DNA of 64,000 nt from Gemmatimonadaceae bacterium (GTDB lineage Bacteria; Gemmatimonadota; Gemmatimonadetes; Gemmatimonadales; Gemmatimonadaceae). Every line of letters begins with the position of its first letter. The stretch's first letter is position 1. A program made the position numbers and the translations under genes. The stretch is from NCBI GenBank assembly GCA_040882285.1, contig JBBEBQ010000007.1, forward strand, positions 1-64,000. The letters run 5' to 3'. The notes under the pieces were generated by a model, which was not told the origin of the DNA, ran no database searches, and was given only the letters and a program-made list of their open reading frames with translations. Of the stretch, positions 43,715 through 53,192 are shown piece after piece.

Positions 43715-45556
43715 ATGAGCCCAGAGACGCTCGCACGCGGCGGCCCGTGCCCGAAGCCGGGAACACTCAACGAGCTGTTCTTCACCGCGCTCGAGCGCGA
43801 TCTGCCCGACGCGCTCCGCTTCAAGCGCGACGGCTCCTGGATTCCGATCTCCCACCACGAGCTCGGCGAGCGCGTGCGTCACGCCGCGCGCGGACTCGAG
43901 GCGCTCGGCGCGCGACCGGGCGATCGGATCGCGCTGCTGTCGGAGAATCGCCCCGAGTGGGCCATCGCCGACTACGCCTGCCTGACCGGACGATTCGTGG
44001 ACGTCCCGGTGTACCCCACGCTCCCCGCCGATCAGGCGGTTCACGTGCTGCGCGATGCCGGCGCCATCGCGATCTTCGTCTCGACGACCGCGCAGGCGCG
44101 CAAGATCGAGTCGATCCGCGGCGAGCTGTCGGATCTGAAGACGGTGATCAGCTTCGTCCCGACCGGCGGACACGCCGACATGACGCTGGCCGAGCTGGAG
44201 GCGCACGGCTGTCAGGGTGAGACTGAGGAGAGCGTCGCCGCGTACCGCGCGAACGCGCTCCAGGCGCGCCCCGACGATCTCGCGACGATCATCTACACCG
44301 CGGGCACGACCGGCGTCCCCAAGGGTGTGATGCTGAGTCACGACAACCTGCACTCGAACGTGCTCGGCTCCGCAGCGGTGCTGCCGTTCGTCGGCGAAGA
44401 CAGCTGCCTCAGCCTGCTGCCGCTGTCGCACGTATTCGAGCGGATGGCGGGGCACTACATGATGCTGTCGATCGGCATCCGCATCGCCTACGCGGAATCG
44501 ATCGAGGCGCTGCGCGGGAACATGCTCGAGGTGAAGCCGACGCTGGTGCTGGCCGTGCCGCGCCTGTACGAGAAGATCGTCGCGTCGGTGCGGGACAAGG
44601 CGATGACCGGCGGCGCCTTGAAGCGGCGGATATTCCTGTGGGCCAGCAAGGTCGGCGGGGAGTGGGCCGACGAGGTCCTCGCGGGCCGCAAGCCGGGGCG
44701 CATGCTCGGGATCAGGTATCTGCTGGCGCACAAGCTGGTCTTCTCCAAGCTGCACTCCGCGGTCGGCGGCCGCATCAGGTTCTTCGTGTCCGGCGCCGCG
44801 CCGCTGAACCCGGAGATCAACAAGTTCTTATTCTCGGCGGGGCTGCCGGTGCTCGAAGGCTACGGCCTCACGGAAACCTCGCCGGTCATCTCGGTGAACG
44901 CACCCGGCAACATCCGCATCGGCACCGTCGGCCGGCCGATCGACGGCGTGGAAGTCCGCATCGCCGACGATGAAGAGATCCTGGCGCGCGGGCCCAACAT
45001 CATGCAGGGGTATTACAAGAAGCCGGACGAGACTCGCGCGGCGGTCACCGAGGACGGCTGGTTTCACACGGGCGATCTGGGCAAGCTGGAGGAGGGCTTT
45101 CTCACGATCACGGGACGCAAGAAGGACATCATCGTGACCGCGGGCGGAAAGAACATCGCGCCGGCTCCGATCGAGCACCGGATGAAATCGAGCAAGTACG
45201 TGGCGCAGGCGGTGATGCTCGGCGACAAGCGCAAATTCCCGATCATGCTGATCGTGCCGAACTACGACACCCTCGAGCAGTGGGCGCGCGAGCAGGGGCT
45301 GACGTCCACCGATCCGAGAGCATTGATCGCCGAGCGGCGCGTGCAGCAGCTGTACGAGCGCGAGATGAACACCGTGCTCGCGGGACTCGCGCGCTACGAG
45401 ACTCCGAAGAAGGTCGTGCTCGTCGAGAAGGATTTCTCGATCGACGGCGGCGAGCTCACGCCGAAGATGAGCATCAGGCGGAACATTGTGGAGGAGAAGA
45501 ACAAGGCGACGATCGACGCATTGTACGCCGGGCCGGCACCGACCGACAATCAGTAA
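43715..45556 (+). CDS. Long-chain fatty acid-CoA ligase (AMP-forming)
   Basis: 613 residues of the acyl-adenylate family, nearest in form to FadD15/long-chain acyl-CoA synthetases. The P-loop is IIYTAGTTGVPKGVML (Ala in place of the usual Ser), followed by YGLTETSPVISVN, WFHTGDLGKLEEGFL, and the C-terminal hinge and lysine region TGRKKDIIVTAGGKNIAP. It activates fatty acids for lipid synthesis or degradation; the crotonase at 30253 may act in the same metabolism. It ends just before palindrome 7. Confidence 0.94.
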   Translation: MSPETLARGGPCPKPGTLNELFFTALERDLPDALRFKRDGSWIPISHHELGERVRHAARGLEALGARPGDRIALLSENRPEWAIADYACLTGRFVDVPVYPTLPADQAVHVLRDAGAIAIFVSTTAQARKIESIRGELSDLKTVISFVPTGGHADMTLAELEAHGCQGETEESVAAYRANALQARPDDLATIIYTAGTTGVPKGVMLSHDNLHSNVLGSAAVLPFVGEDSCLSLLPLSHVFERMAGHYMMLSIGIRIAYAESIEALRGNMLEVKPTLVLAVPRLYEKIVASVRDKAMTGGALKRRIFLWASKVGGEWADEVLAGRKPGRMLGIRYLLAHKLVFSKLHSAVGGRIRFFVSGAAPLNPEINKFLFSAGLPVLEGYGLTETSPVISVNAPGNIRIGTVGRPIDGVEVRIADDEEILARGPNIMQGYYKKPDETRAAVTEDGWFHTGDLGKLEEGFLTITGRKKDIIVTAGGKNIAPAPIEHRMKSSKYVAQAVMLGDKRKFPIMLIVPNYDTLEQWAREQGLTSTDPRALIAERRVQQLYEREMNTVLAGLARYETPKKVVLVEKDFSIDGGELTPKMSIRRNIVEEKNKATIDALYAGPAPTDNQ

Positions 45557-45561
45557 GCAAA

Positions 45562-45713
45562 AACAGCAGGGTTGGGTGACAGGTAATTTGGTTTTGGTTT
45601 CTGGTTAACCGATTGGTTGACGTGAACGGTGATTGGTGACCTACAACCGGTGACCCGTGACCAGCTAGTTAACTAGAACTAAAACCGATAACCTGTCACC
45701 CAACCCTGTTGTT
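45562..45713. repeat. Heptad palindrome 7 (family AACAGGGTTGGG, copy 2)
   Basis: 152 bp between convergent genes. The left arm starts AACAGCAGGGTTGGGTGACA and the right arm ends with its near-complement TGTCACCCAACCCTGTTGTT; inner arms GGTTTTGGTTTCTGGTTAAC and GTTAACTAGAACTAAAACC also pair. Heptad phasing is visible as CTAGTTA-ACTAGAA-CTAAAAC-CGATAAC-CTGTCAC-CCAACCC. Same family as 26832-26989 and 49579-49734. Confidence 0.88.
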
Positions 45714-45721
45714 ATTGCCTG

Positions 45722-46336
45722 TCATCGCCGGGCGATCTGTACCGGCGCGCTCGCGCTCCCTCCTTCCCGGGCGGCGACCCAATGACTGTCGTCGCGCGCC
45801 AGCTCGACCAACCTTGCGGGAAGCGCGACTTCGGCCGGCGCCACCATCCGAGCCCCGCTCTTCAGCGCCCGCGCTCCGCTCTCCACCATCGCCGGCTCCG
45901 CCGTGTCGAGCGCGGCTCCGTCCAGGCACTCGCGCGCCAGCGGCACGATACCGTCGCATCGCACGCGTGACACTCTCGTGGTGGCGGTGAGGTCGGGAGA
46001 ATTGAAGGCGATGACCGTGTTTCCCAACCCGGCAAGAAAATCCGCCGCTCCGGCCCACCCTCCCTCGAGCAGCACTATCCCGGGCTCCACGAGATTCAGG
46101 TACGCGGCCGCCTTCACTCCATCGTCAGCCGGCGCGCGCGCCGCGTTGCTCGCCGTTCCGGGCGTCACGTCGAACCAGGCGACGCCCTGCGCTATCGGAT
46201 ACCGGGCGTTGCACACCGGGCAGCTGAGCAGCCCGTCGATCACGTCCCGCTCGCGCATCTCGTAGAAGGCCGCCACGAGCCAGCTGTCCTCGTGCGGCCG
46301 CGTGCAGCGCAGCAGATCGATCAGCTCGATGAACAT
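45722..46336 (-). CDS. Trm112-like zinc-ribbon protein
   Basis: 204 residues. The N-terminus matches the Trm112/UPF0434 fold: LIDLLRCTRPHEDSWLVAAF, then a pair CPVCNARYPIAQGVAWFDV. The remaining 140 residues resemble a degraded methyltransferase-like or unrelated Rossmann segment (GIVLLEGGWAGAADFLAGLG, NTVIAFNSPDL) that lacks a clear cofactor motif. Last gene of the pterin operon and 12 bp after the SDR gene. Trm112-like proteins activate methyltransferases; the partner is not evident. Confidence 0.65.
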   Translation of the reverse strand: MFIELIDLLRCTRPHEDSWLVAAFYEMRERDVIDGLLSCPVCNARYPIAQGVAWFDVTPGTASNAARAPADDGVKAAAYLNLVEPGIVLLEGGWAGAADFLAGLGNTVIAFNSPDLTATTRVSRVRCDGIVPLARECLDGAALDTAEPAMVESGARALKSGARMVAPAEVALPARLVELARDDSHWVAAREGGSASAPVQIARR

Positions 46337-46348
46337 TGCGCGCCGCGC

Positions 46349-47053
46349 CTACGTTCGCGTGAGGCGGAGCTCGTCGATGTTGGTTTCAGGCTCCCGCGTA
46401 ACCGCGTACAGCACCGCGTCCGCCACCGACTCCGCCGTGAGCATCGCGGACCGGGGCGGGAAATCCCCCGGGCCGGCGTCGTCCCAGATGGACGTGTCGG
46501 TCGAGCCGGGCGAGACGAGCGTCGCGCGGATCCCGCTCCCCTTCAGCTCGGCCCGCAGCACCTCGTGCATGGCGCGCGCCCCGAACTTGGTCGCCGAGTA
46601 CAGGGCGTTGCCCTCGAAGATCTTCCGGTCGGCGATGGAGCCGATCGTGACCATGTGTCCGCTGTTCCGCGCGCGCATCCCCGGCAGGAACGCGCGCACG
46701 ATCAGCAGCGGCGCCGAGAGATTCAGCGCGACCGAATCCAGGATCGTTTCCGCCGGCAGCTCGTCCATCGGGGCGACGCGAAACACGCCCGCGTTGTTCA
46801 CCACGATGTCGGGCGCGGCTCCGAGCCGGTCGAGCACGGCCTCGACGCCCGCCTGCAGGGCCGCCGGGTCCCGCAGGTCGCACGGCACGGCGATTCCGCC
46901 GGTCTCGGCCGCCAGACTGGCGAGCTGCGAGCCCGTGCGGGCCATGAGCGCGACCCGCGCGCCCGCCTTGGCCAACGCCCTTGCGGTGGCGGCGCCGATC
47001 CCGCGCGACGCGCCGGTGACCACCGCGGTCCGGCCGGCGAGCGGCAGCGCCAT
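46349..47053 (-). CDS. Short-chain dehydrogenase/reductase, possible sepiapterin reductase
   Basis: 234 residues from ATG 47053, 2 bp after the folE stop. Classical SDR: nucleotide-binding TGASRGIGAATARAL, VNNAG, catalytic Ser in TIGSIADRK and YSATK with Tyr and Lys. Next to folE and a PTPS gene it is well placed to be the last enzyme of tetrahydrobiopterin synthesis (sepiapterin reductase), but the SDR fold alone does not prove substrate; a FolM-like dihydropteridine reductase is the alternative. Confidence 0.85.
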   Translation of the reverse strand: MALPLAGRTAVVTGASRGIGAATARALAKAGARVALMARTGSQLASLAAETGGIAVPCDLRDPAALQAGVEAVLDRLGAAPDIVVNNAGVFRVAPMDELPAETILDSVALNLSAPLLIVRAFLPGMRARNSGHMVTIGSIADRKIFEGNALYSATKFGARAMHEVLRAELKGSGIRATLVSPGSTDTSIWDDAGPGDFPPRSAMLTAESVADAVLYAVTREPETNIDELRLTRT

Positions 47054-47055
47054 CC

Positions 47056-47685
47056 TCAGCCGCCGTTGCTGTGGGCGAGCCGCAGGAACTCGTCGCGCGT
47101 CTTGTAGTCGTCGCGGAAGGCGCCGTGCATCGCCGACGTGATCGTCTTCGAGTTCTGCTTCTGCACCCCGCGCATCATCATGCACAGATGCAGCGCCTCG
47201 ATCACCACGCCGACTCCGCGCGGCTGGAGGATGTCGGTGAGCGCCTGCGCGATCTCCTCGGTCATGCGCTCCTGCACCTGCAGCCGGCGCGCGAACACGT
47301 CCACGATGCGCGGCAGCTTGGAGAGCCCGATAATGCGGCCGTTCGGGATGTACGCCACCTGCGCCTTCCCGAAGAACGGCAGCATGTGGTGCTCGCACAG
47401 CGAGTACACCTCGATGTCGCGCACCATGATCATGTTGTCGTGCTTCTCCTCGAAGATCGCGTCACCCACTACGTCCGCTACGTTCACTTCGTATCCGCGC
47501 GTGAGCCATTTGAGCGAGCTGGCGACGCGCGAGGGCGTCTTGAGCAGGCCCTCACGCGCCGGATCCTCTCCCAGCAGCTCGAGCTGCCGCCGCACGAGGT
47601 TCGCCAGCTCGACCTCGCCGGTCGCGAGCTCCGGCTCCGACGGCCAGGGCTTCTTGGCTTTTTCAGCCACCCGTATACTCGACAT
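47056..47685 (-). CDS. folE: GTP cyclohydrolase I
   Basis: 209 residues, FolE type I. It converts GTP to dihydroneopterin triphosphate. Zinc and active-site residues are visible in [20 protein letters not shown] and the later LCMMMRG, with ERMTEEIA between them. The gene overlaps the upstream PTPS gene by 23 bp. Dihydroneopterin triphosphate could feed folate or, with PTPS and the SDR, biopterin. Confidence 0.96.
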   Translation of the reverse strand: MSSIRVAEKAKKPWPSEPELATGEVELANLVRRQLELLGEDPAREGLLKTPSRVASSLKWLTRGYEVNVADVVGDAIFEEKHDNMIMVRDIEVYSLCEHHMLPFFGKAQVAYIPNGRIIGLSKLPRIVDVFARRLQVQERMTEEIAQALTDILQPRGVGVVIEALHLCMMMRGVQKQNSKTITSAMHGAFRDDYKTRDEFLRLAHSNGG

Positions 47686-48076
47686 AGTTGTTCTCCGTCT
47701 CCCACAGCACGAGCCGCGTCAGCCGCGCCGGGCTGACGCGGTCGACCAGCAGGCGCCAGAAGGCGATGATGATGTTCTCCGACGTCGGAATCACGCCCCG
47801 CATGAAATCGACGTCGAGATTGAAGTTACGGTGGTCCACCTTGTCCACGATCTGGCGCTCCACCAGCTGTTTGAGGGCGCTCAGGTCGAGGACGTACCCC
47901 GTCCGCTCGTCGATGTCCCCCTCCACGGAGACATCCAGGATATAGTTGTGCCCATGCCAGTTCGGGTTGTTGCACTTCCCGAAGATGGCCGCGTTCTCCT
48001 CGTCGGAGAGCGCGGGATTGTGGACTCGATGCGCCGCATTGAACCGCAAGCGGCGCGTGACTGTCACGCCAGGCAT
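47663..48076 (-). CDS. 6-pyruvoyl-tetrahydropterin synthase
   Basis: 137 residues of the PTPS/QueD fold. Zinc ligands His16, His41 and His43 ([12 protein letters not shown]) and catalytic Cys35 are present. The stretch ALSDEEN followed by [15 protein letters not shown] closely follows the animal PTPS sequence rather than the shorter QueD loop, which favours biopterin synthesis over queuosine. First gene of the operon with folE, SDR and a Trm112-like protein. Confidence 0.9.
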   Translation of the reverse strand: MPGVTVTRRLRFNAAHRVHNPALSDEENAAIFGKCNNPNWHGHNYILDVSVEGDIDERTGYVLDLSALKQLVERQIVDKVDHRNFNLDVDFMRGVIPTSENIIIAFWRLLVDRVSPARLTRLVLWETENNYVEYTGG

Positions 48077-48314
48077 GTTGGTCGTAGTATATCAGCGCAA
48101 AAGAAACTCCGCCGAACGCGGGAGGCGCCGGCGGAGCTCGAGAACTGGGAACGAAGAGGTTTTTTGAAGCCCAATCGAATGTATGAGGTCCTCACCATGC
48201 CTTCCGTCTTCCCCGCACTGGGGCGTGGCGTCAACACAGCTTGTCGAACCCACTCTATGGACTTATCGGCTCAAAAAGTGAGCTCTCCGTCCCTACTGCA
48301 AACCTGATTCTACC

Positions 48315-48530
48315 ATGAAAGCTACGGCTACGGACCGGACAGGTCAAACGAAATCTCGCGCGATTCCGGTATTGATTTCGGCGGTGCTGCTGCTCGTGAT
48401 TTGGGCGTATGTAACCTTCACGACGGTCGCGCCCGGATGGGTACACATCCTGCTGACGGCCGGCGTGTTCCTGCTCATCTACGGGGTCGCGCTGCGCGAT
48501 CCGTCGCTGCCACCGCGCCCGAGGAGCTGA
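48315..48530 (+). CDS. Small two-helix membrane protein
   Basis: 71 residues with two hydrophobic helices (AIPVLISAVLLLVIWAYVTF and ILLTAGVFLLIYGVAL). No family recognised. It begins 238 bp from the divergent PTPS gene; that gap holds a short GC-rich hairpin (CTCCGCCG / CGGCGGAG near 48112-48140) and no other feature. It ends about 95 bp before the preferred start of the epimerase-like gene. Confidence 0.6.
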   Translation: MKATATDRTGQTKSRAIPVLISAVLLLVIWAYVTFTTVAPGWVHILLTAGVFLLIYGVALRDPSLPPRPRS

Positions 48531-48625
48531 GCATCTACCGGCCGGGCGCGGACTTCGACGATGCCGGCTCCGCCACCGCCGTAGCGGAGCAGCCGCTGGC
48601 GCAGGCGGCCGGACGGGGCAAGCCC

Positions 48626-49549
48626 GTGCTGGTCACCGGCGCGGCCGGCTTCGTGGGTACGCACACCTGCCGCGAGCTGGTGCGCCGCGGGTGGAAGGTC
48701 CGGGCACTCGTGCGCGACGCGGCCAAGGGCGCGTCCCGGCTCGGCGAGGAGAAGCTCGAGCTGCTGGTGGGCGACGTCCGGGACGAGAGCGCGCTGGCGT
48801 CGGCGCTCGAGGGAGCGTCCGCCGTCGTTCATCTCGCCGCGATCGCGATCGAGCGCGGCGGGGACGATTACGAATCGACCAACACGGAAGCCACGCAAAT
48901 GCTTCTGCGGCAGGCCGCGCGCGCCGGCGCCACGCGCTTCATCTACATGTCGCAGAACGGCGCGTCGTCCAGCTCGCCGTACGAGTTTCTCCGCAGCAAG
49001 GGGCTGGCTGAGGACGCCGTCCGCGGCAGCGGGCTGCGCTGGACCGCCCTCAAGCCGTCCGTGATCTTCGGACCGCAGGACGCTTTCGTCAACGTGCTCG
49101 CGCGGATGATCCGGCTGAGCCCGCTCGTCTTTCCCGTTCCCGGGGGCGGTCGCGCGCGCTTTCAGCCGATAGCCGTGCGCGACGTCGCCGCCGCCGTCGG
49201 CATCGCGCTCGATCGTGACGACACCATAGGCAGCGCGTATCCCCTCGGCGGACCGGCCGAGCTCTCGCTGCGGGAGATGACCGAGCGGATTTTCGTGGCG
49301 ATGCGCACGCAGCGCATGCTGCTGTCCGTGCCGGTCGCGCTGCTGCGTCCGGTCGTCGCGCTGATGCAGCGCGTCGTGCCGAAGCCGCCGGTGACGACGG
49401 GACTCCTCGACCTGCTGTCGATCGACAACACGGTGCCGGACAACGAGCTCCGGCGGACTTTCGGGATAACTCCGGTGCCGTTCGCGCCGGAGGAGATCGA
49501 GTACGTGCGGCGGGTTACGCTGCGGAACGCGATCGAGTCGATGTTCTGA
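48626..49549 (+). CDS. NAD-dependent epimerase/NDUFA9-like Rossmann protein
   Basis: 307 residues from GTG 48626, where the product starts VLVTGAAGFVGTHTC, the usual beginning of extended/atypical SDR proteins; the open frame upstream lacks a clear start. The protein resembles NDUFA9/complex-I-assembly-like and NmrA-type reductases: VVHLAAIAIERGG, FIYMSQNG, LKPSVIFGPQDAFVN and PVPGGGRARFQPIAVRDVA. The catalytic YxxxK appears as YEFLRSK, with the lysine four residues after the tyrosine-containing start. Substrate unknown. Confidence 0.8.
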   Translation: MLVTGAAGFVGTHTCRELVRRGWKVRALVRDAAKGASRLGEEKLELLVGDVRDESALASALEGASAVVHLAAIAIERGGDDYESTNTEATQMLLRQAARAGATRFIYMSQNGASSSSPYEFLRSKGLAEDAVRGSGLRWTALKPSVIFGPQDAFVNVLARMIRLSPLVFPVPGGGRARFQPIAVRDVAAAVGIALDRDDTIGSAYPLGGPAELSLREMTERIFVAMRTQRMLLSVPVALLRPVVALMQRVVPKPPVTTGLLDLLSIDNTVPDNELRRTFGITPVPFAPEEIEYVRRVTLRNAIESMF

Positions 49550-49578
49550 AATTGCGGCGAGCAATCTGACGCAACAAC

Positions 49579-49734
49579 AACAGGATTGGGTTGAACGGTG
49601 GTTGGTTGTAGGTGGGGGTTAACTACCGGTCGAAGGTTCACGGTGAGAGGTCGGCTCACGGGAGCCAGAAACCATGAACCCGTAACCAGTCATTAACCAA
49701 AACCAACACCAACAACCATTCACCCAACCCTGTT
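49579..49734. repeat. Heptad palindrome 8 (family AACAGGGTTGGG, copy 3)
   Basis: 156 bp between the convergent epimerase-like and GNAT genes, bounded by AACAGGATTGGG and CCCAACCCTGTT. Inner arms GGTGGTTGGTTGTAGG and CCAACACCAACAACCATT pair loosely, as do GGTTAAC and ATTAACC. Same family as 26832-26989 and 45562-45713. Confidence 0.85.
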
Positions 49735-49752
49735 GGCGCAGTTGTAGTCCAG

Positions 49753-50727
49753 TCATATCTCCCAATTCGACAGCACGACGCCGGACTTGGCCAAAACCTC
49801 GCCGTACCCGTCCACCGTCATCCGTAGGTCGGTCCACCGCACCTTCGCTCCCTGCGCCACCAGAATCCGGTACGCCGACGGATAAGCGCCCTGCACCCTG
49901 ACCGACATCGTCCGCGCCCCGATCTTCCGCGCGTACGCCGCGAGATCCACGACGATCCGCGCGAACGCGTCGTCGTCGCGCGCCACGAGCTTGAGCACTC
50001 GCATCTCTTCCCGCTCGCGGCCCTCGACGAGCGGCACCGAATGGCACAGCGCGAACGCCCGCAGCTCCGACCCCGTGTAGCTCAGCAGCGTATCGCCGAG
50101 CCCCAGCTCGTGCGTCAGCCGCAGCTCGCGGGTGAAGTCGTACCCCGGGCACAGCGCGCCCAGCAGATCCGCGCATTGCGTGATCGCGGCGTCGCGCTGT
50201 TCCTCGGTCATCCGCCCCAGCTCGACCGCCTTGGTCGCGCCGAGTGCCGCCGGCGACGTGAGCGTGACCGTCAGTGGGCCGGGCAGGAAATCGAGCGACG
50301 AGTAGAAGCCGATGTTGTCCATGGTGCGCGGCATGGTCTCGAGTCCTATGACGCGGGCGCCGCGCGCCTTGAGCCACTCCACCCCGTGCGTCACGATCAT
50401 CTTCCCCGCGCCGCGCCCCTGATGCAACGACGCCACGGCCAGCGGCCCCATCCATCCCTCCGTCCCGGACGCGTGCACCAGGTTGAACGCCGCGATCCCG
50501 CCGTCCTGATCGCGCCAGAGCACCGCGCCGCGCGCGGCGTCGGTCACGGCGTACTGCCACATCTGCGGGTTCAAGCCGGGCACGCGCACGCTCATCATCC
50601 CGTCCTTGCGGTAGCGCTCGGTGAACGCTTCGCTGAACAGCCGGTTCAGCGCGGGGATGTCGTCGTCGACGATCTGGAAGGGACCGTCCAGCGACCGCTC
50701 GCTCCGCCAGCCCCGGGCCGCGGACAT
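49753..50727 (-). CDS. GNAT-family acetyltransferase
   Basis: 324 residues from ATG 50727, which overlaps the Rad50-like stop by one base (TGATG). An N-terminal GNAT domain carries GWMGPLAVASLHQGRGAGKMIVTHG, the acetyl-CoA loop. A second half (from about residue 185) has the outline of a second GNAT-like fold without a good acetyl-CoA loop. Last gene of the NurA-HerA-Mre11-Rad50 operon; it may modify a component, but nothing shows that. Confidence 0.85.
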   Translation of the reverse strand: MSAARGWRSERSLDGPFQIVDDDIPALNRLFSEAFTERYRKDGMMSVRVPGLNPQMWQYAVTDAARGAVLWRDQDGGIAAFNLVHASGTEGWMGPLAVASLHQGRGAGKMIVTHGVEWLKARGARVIGLETMPRTMDNIGFYSSLDFLPGPLTVTLTSPAALGATKAVELGRMTEEQRDAAITQCADLLGALCPGYDFTRELRLTHELGLGDTLLSYTGSELRAFALCHSVPLVEGREREEMRVLKLVARDDDAFARIVVDLAAYARKIGARTMSVRVQGAYPSAYRILVAQGAKVRWTDLRMTVDGYGEVLAKSGVVLSNWEI

Positions 50728-53192
50728 CAGCTCGCGGCGGCGACCGGCTCGAGCACCGGAATTCCCGCGAGCGCGCCCGCGAGATCGTCGCACGGAGCGC
50801 TCTCCTCCACCCGCGATGCGCCGCTCGCCTCGTCGTACCGCACCGAGATGACGCGGTCGAGCCCTTCGCGCACGGACTCGATGTGCGTGATGAGGATCAC
50901 CTGCTCGAAGCGGTCGTGCAGCCGGCGGAGAAGGTTGATCACGTTGTGCCGCCGCGCCTCGTCGAGCGAGCCGAAGATCTCGTCCAGGATCAGCAGCGAG
51001 AACGGCTGCCCCGCGCGCTCCGCGATCATCTGCGAGATCGCAAGCCGCAGCACCAGGTGCGCGACGTCCTCCTCGCCGCCCGAAATCACCGGCTTCGGGA
51101 TCCCGTCGTCGAGCACCGTGAGATCGTAATCGTTGGTCAGCTCCAGCTCGGAGTAGCGCGAGTCGGTGAGCTCGGAGAGGAATCCGCTGGCGAGCTCCGA
51201 CAGCTCGGGACGGAGCTGCGCGTTCAGGTCGCTGCGCAGATCGGAGTACGCCCGGTCCAGCTCGTCGTGGATCCTGCGCGCGCGCTTGAGCGCGGCCAGC
51301 TTCTCCTCCCGCTTGGCCAGCTCGGCGGCCGCCTCGCGTGCGCCGTCCGCGGCGGCGTTCGCGCTGCGCAGCTCTCCCTCGGCGGTTATGCGCTCCATCT
51401 CCGCCTTCCGCGCGGCTTCCGTGGCGCGCTCATGCTCCACCTTCGTCGAGAGATACTCTTCCTCGGAGAAAGCGATCTTCTCCTGCGCTTCCCGCAGCTC
51501 CTGCGTGCGCGACCGGTGCGCGACGAGCAGCGTGGCCACCTCGTCGTACTCCGCGCGGATCTGCGGCTCGCGCCCGGCCAGCGCGCCGAGCCGCTCTCCC
51601 TTCGCGGCCAGCGGAGTCAGCTCCTCGATCCGCGCGCGGACGCGCGCATGCTCGGCCGCGTCGAAGCCGCCCGGCATCGCGGCGATCTCCTGCACGAGCT
51701 GCGCGTAGCGCTCCTGCTTGAGCGCCAGCTCGCGCGCGACGCCCGTCATCTCCTGGACCGCGCTCTGCACCTTCGCGAGCCGGCGCTCGAGACCGGTGAC
51801 GGTCTGCACGGCCGCGCGCTTCGCCTCTTCGAGCGCGGTTATGTCCTCGGGCATCTGCTCCAGATCTTTCAGCCGCTTCCGGAAGTACTTGCCGTCGGAC
51901 GTCAGCGCGGTCATCTGCTCGGCCAGGTGATCCATGACGCGGCTGAAGTTCTCGCCGAGCGCGCGGCTGCACGTGGGACACGCTCCGTCGGGGCCGAGGC
52001 CAGCGAGCAGCTGGCGCTGCTCCTTCACCTCGCCGTGCTGCCGCAGCAGCGACTGCAGCTTGGTTTGCGCCTCCTGCGTGTCGCGCACCCATTCGGTACG
52101 GCGCACTTCCAGCTTGCCCTCGATCTCCTCGCGCGCCGCGCACTGCTTCTCCAGCTCCAGCGTGACCGTCTCCTCCTCCGCCGGCGCGGCCGCGAGCTTC
52201 GCCTTCCTGGCGCTCAGCCGCTCGATCTCCCCGGCGATCTCGCGGGACTGTTCGGCCAGCGTCTGCCGCCTGCCTTCCTCGCGGTAGAGGGAATCCAGCC
52301 GCTGCAGCTCGAGCGTGAGCGCGGCGAGCGGCTCCGTGCGCTGGCGCAGATCGTCCAGCTCCGCTCCGGCGACGACGATCTCGTTGAGGTCCGCGCCGAT
52401 CCGCTCGCCGCGCGCTACCAGCGCGCGCACCTCCGATTCGGCAACCTGGATCTCGGCCGCGATCTTCTGCAGCGACTCCCGCGCCTCCTGCGCCGCGGTC
52501 CAGCGCGGCGCGATTTGCTGCAGCACCGCGTCGCACTCCGAGTGTACCCGCCGCTTCTCCGTCGCGAGCCGCGCGCTGTCGGCGGCGTGCTTGCCGGCCT
52601 CGGTCAGCGTGCGCGCGACGACTTCAGGATCCGGCATCCCCGCGCGCAGCCCCGACATCTCCGCGAGAATCGTCTTGCGCCGCTCGCGCACCAGCTCCTG
52701 CGCCGTCCGCAGCTTCTCGTAGCCGAGCACGCGCGAGAGAAAATGGGCGCGCTCGGTCGGCTTCATCGCGGCCATCACGCTGAGCTGCTTCTGGTCGGTG
52801 AAGTACGTGTTGAAAAACTCCGCGCGCGTCATCCCGAGCCGGCGCTGGATGAACTCGTTCACGCCGGTCTTGGTGGTCGCGACCGGCGAGTCGTCGTCGT
52901 TGACGTATACCTCCGCGCGCGACAGCTCCCGGCTCACGCGATAGCGCTGGCCCGACAGCTCGAAGTCGAGCACGACCCTGACCGGCGCGCGCTCGCCCGC
53001 GCGCTGGAAGCGGATCGTCTCGAGCTTGTCGCGCTGCGCGCCCGTGCCGTACAGGCACCACGCGATCGCCTCGAGGATCGTCGTCTTCCCCGCGCCGTTG
53101 GGACCGATGACGCCGGTGATCCCGGTGCCGAACTCGATGCTCGTGTCCGCGTGCTGCCGGAAATTCGTGAGCTGGAGCCGGTTGATCCTCAT
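50727..53192 (-). CDS. Rad50/SbcC-type SMC-like ATPase
   Basis: 821 residues from ATG 53192. Walker A GPNGAGKTTILEAIAW opens the N-terminal lobe (RINRLQLTNFRQH), long coiled coils follow, a zinc hook CPTCSRALG lies near the middle, and the C-terminal lobe has signature VISGGEEDVAHLVLRLAIS and Walker B LLILDEIFGSLD. With the Mre11/SbcD nuclease it tethers and processes DNA ends. The start overlaps that gene's stop by 4 bp. The length is closer to archaeal Rad50 (about 880) than to E. coli SbcC (about 1,050). Confidence 0.95.
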   Translation of the reverse strand: MRINRLQLTNFRQHADTSIEFGTGITGVIGPNGAGKTTILEAIAWCLYGTGAQRDKLETIRFQRAGERAPVRVVLDFELSGQRYRVSRELSRAEVYVNDDDSPVATTKTGVNEFIQRRLGMTRAEFFNTYFTDQKQLSVMAAMKPTERAHFLSRVLGYEKLRTAQELVRERRKTILAEMSGLRAGMPDPEVVARTLTEAGKHAADSARLATEKRRVHSECDAVLQQIAPRWTAAQEARESLQKIAAEIQVAESEVRALVARGERIGADLNEIVVAGAELDDLRQRTEPLAALTLELQRLDSLYREEGRRQTLAEQSREIAGEIERLSARKAKLAAAPAEEETVTLELEKQCAAREEIEGKLEVRRTEWVRDTQEAQTKLQSLLRQHGEVKEQRQLLAGLGPDGACPTCSRALGENFSRVMDHLAEQMTALTSDGKYFRKRLKDLEQMPEDITALEEAKRAAVQTVTGLERRLAKVQSAVQEMTGVARELALKQERYAQLVQEIAAMPGGFDAAEHARVRARIEELTPLAAKGERLGALAGREPQIRAEYDEVATLLVAHRSRTQELREAQEKIAFSEEEYLSTKVEHERATEAARKAEMERITAEGELRSANAAADGAREAAAELAKREEKLAALKRARRIHDELDRAYSDLRSDLNAQLRPELSELASGFLSELTDSRYSELELTNDYDLTVLDDGIPKPVISGGEEDVAHLVLRLAISQMIAERAGQPFSLLILDEIFGSLDEARRHNVINLLRRLHDRFEQVILITHIESVREGLDRVISVRYDEASGASRVEESAPCDDLAGALAGIPVLEPVAAAS

